This document shows, piece by piece, positions 61,685-64,000 of a stretch of 64,000 bases of DNA. This DNA comes from Anisakis pegreffii (lineage: Eukaryota; Nematoda; Chromadorea; Rhabditida; Anisakidae). Numbering within the stretch: position 1 is the stretch's first letter; each line of letters starts with the position of its first letter. Where the stretch lies: NCBI GenBank assembly GCA_035041965.1, contig JAPYMA010000129.1:1-64000 (forward strand). Direction: 5' to 3'. The notes beneath the pieces are model-generated. The model saw nothing but the letters and a program-made list of their open reading frames with translations, was not told where the DNA came from and ran no database searches. Both the position numbers and the translations under genes were made by a program.

Positions 61685-64000
61685 TATGTTAGAACAACGG
61701 ATTGCTCAAGTCTCTGGTGACCTGATAAGAGGATTGCAATTGAAATAAATTATTTGAAAGTGATTTGATGCATTTCATTGTAGAGACTTCTCATCGAGTG
61801 CCTCACATTCAACCGTTACGTGAACATACAGAACAAAGGCTCAATTCAGGTAAAAACCAATAAATCATTATTCAGTTCAGTGCCACTGAACACAAACCGA
61901 ATCAATTGTTCGACAGAAAAAAAAAACGATCAATCTGTTATCACTTGATTTCACACTTTTTACTGATACAAATATTCACACGTTCAGTCTCTTTCATCTG
62001 TTGCTCACAGCTTTCTCTAGTGTGGAGCATTATGAATGATGAATTTGAAGCTGGCATATAAGCGATACGGCATAATCTGCATAAAAGTGCCACTGAGAAA
62101 CGTCCACATACAAACTACTACTACTCAAATACCTATGATTTTGAAGTGCACTATTCGTATGAAAACTTTCCTGCTTTGTGAAAATATCCCAGCCACAATT
62201 AGAACTTCAAAAACTTCGATTCGGAATGAAAAGCGAATGATTTGAAGAAAAAAAGTGAACTTTTGATCTTCACATTACATCGTTTGACTGCTGCTGCCTG
62301 CACTACTAGCTAGCACTAGTCACCATTAGTCTCTTCAACGACGGCTTTTATTCTGCCTTCTGAAAATGTGACTGCAACTAAGTCGAATGATTCTCTTGAA
62401 CATAATCGTCCTAAAATGGAAATTTCATAGAGGTACATTAAGGAAATTTACGACATATATGATCGTGAATTGAAGTGGTTTTCATCACTGAAAGAGTTCC
62501 ACTTGATGATATGGTTGAATGAGCAAAGTAATCATTCTTCACATTACATCAGATTGAAAATTCCGAAGCAATGTGCAGAATTCGAACATCGAAAACTCTA
62601 ACTAACATAAAAAGCCTCTCATATAAACGACACTGCTGAGAATAAGTGAGCAAAAACGTCATAGACAGTGAAATGTCTCTTGGTTACGTCATCCAACTAA
62701 CTGCAAGCAATGAGCTGAAGAAAACTAGCAAACTGATGCAAGTGAACTAGCAATATCAATGCAATGAAGACGTTGTGCGTTTGATAAGCTGAACTCGATC
62801 CTCTTTAAGCCGCCTATCCATGTAATTAAGATGAAACAAATACGAAAGGGTGCGCATGAAACGATACAAACGAAACGACTTGAGAGTGCAACTGATCGAT
62901 GCGATTACACTTAATGTTGAAATGAAACGCAACAATGATTCAATTTTTTTTGTTTACGAACTTGAATTGAATTGAAAGAATAAATTGGCATTGAGTATTA
63001 TATCGTAAAGTGAGTAAATGTGTCATGAAGGATTACGTAATTCGACAACGTTTCGATGTGAAGTCATGTCGATGGGTAAATTCGGATTTGTAAAAATCAA
63101 AAGATTTTTTTTTTGAAGAATTTGAAGGCGAAAGGGTGGATTCAAGCAAATGCACGTCCACTTACAATTTATAGCTTACAGAATACATTTTATGTCAGAA
63201 TTCACAGAGTTTCAGATTTCAACTGCTGAATCGAACCTTATACTAACGCAAACGATGATTTCACTTCGATGAATTCATTGCGATCGGAGCTTTCATTGAG
63301 CGCACAAGGAGCTAGCTAGCACACAGTGAGCACAGCGCATATGAGCAAAGAGGCAATCTATCAGAAGATCCGAATCAACTTTACACAATCGCTAAATCTG
63401 AGCAAAAACCAAGAAAACGCTAATTAGACGAAAAAAAAGAGACGAAAGCAACAATAAACACGTGAAACATCGATTGTCTGCGGTGTATTTTTCATGCGAT
63501 AAAATGAAACAAATCGAAAAATTTTTATGTGCCCTCAAATGTAGACTATTCAAAATGAAACAACATATGTTGCCGAGAAACAGTCCGATTCACCATTTCC
63601 ATTTTTTTTGAATTCAGTAATGAGGAAACAAATTTTTTGGATTCGAAATTTTCTCGCTGAAAAACTGATAGAATGATAAGACTGATAAGAGTGCAATTAG
63701 TTTGAAGAGATTAGACCTTGTACAATGAGAAACTGATAAGGAATATTTGTGCAAAATAATTTTCAACAGCCGTAAAAAAATCAATGATGCATCATTATAA
63801 AACTTTTTCGAATTATTTTTATTGATGAACAGACAATAGAACAGATTTAATTTCGTTGAATAAATGAATTTCTATGAAGTGTGTAAGCATTTGACTCGTA
63901 GCAATATCATCAGCATTGAGTGGGCGAAGGAAATTGGTAAGCATTCGGAACTAAAAAACTCCTCAAAGAAAATTGTGAAGTAGCGCTGTGATAGGCATTT
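61685..64000. other. Right flank, no gene recognised
   Basis: AT-rich unique sequence with short frames only, the longest being 62036-62245 on plus with no motifs. No repeat or RNA gene was recognised. Confidence 0.4.

Noticed and set aside
1..64000. tRNA, rRNA, spliced-leader RNA and CRISPR arrays
   Set aside because: None recognised by eye; a covariance-model search would be needed to exclude small RNA genes.

Overview
The window looks like an AT-rich invertebrate genome, most likely a nematode. Genes are split into many short exons, most introns end in TTTCAG-like acceptors, and several start codons lie a few bases after such an acceptor, as expected if a spliced leader is added there. 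No species can be named from the sequence. All exon models below were built by eye from reading frame, splice sites and remembered family alignments; no search was run.

Six complete or nearly complete genes plus a partial serpin gene are readable, and all are on the minus strand. From low to high coordinates they are: two tandem secreted serpins (1971-4174, whose last exon is not in the window, and 5219-8384, complete, 398 aa); a DHX35-type DEAH-box RNA helicase (15352-20874, 19 exons, 707 aa); a DBHS-family (NONO/SFPQ-like) RNA-binding protein (23083-33509, 9 exons, about 576 aa); an ABCF3-type ATPase (35448-39709, 10 exons, 721 aa); a small 202-aa mitochondrial protein made only of a degenerate cobalamin-binding domain (41508-42909, 5 exons); and a plexin-domain-containing (PLXDC/TEM7-like) membrane protein (47576-53301, 13 exons, 495 aa). 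Two short Cys-rich, probably GPI-anchored proteins are partly visible at 10992-11279 (+) and 12079-13483 (-).

Mobile DNA is present throughout. An RTE-like non-LTR retrotransposon occupies the left edge (1-1955) and sits in the last intron of serpin 1. A dispersed hAT-like repeat occurs three times (5506-6163, 49012-49700, 60990-61684); one copy lies in the last intron of serpin 2 and another in a PLXDC intron. A 98-bp miniature element at 13163-13260 has a perfect 8-bp target duplication. The right end (53302-64000) is gene-poor.

The most unusual feature is the stand-alone mitochondrial relative of the methylmalonyl-CoA mutase C-terminal domain. It carries a targeting presequence spliced directly to the domain, has no mutase barrel, and has lost all of the recognisable cobalamin-contact motifs. 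The genes do not form an obvious pathway: two or three act in RNA or translation (DHX35, DBHS, ABCF3) and the rest are secreted, membrane or mitochondrial.
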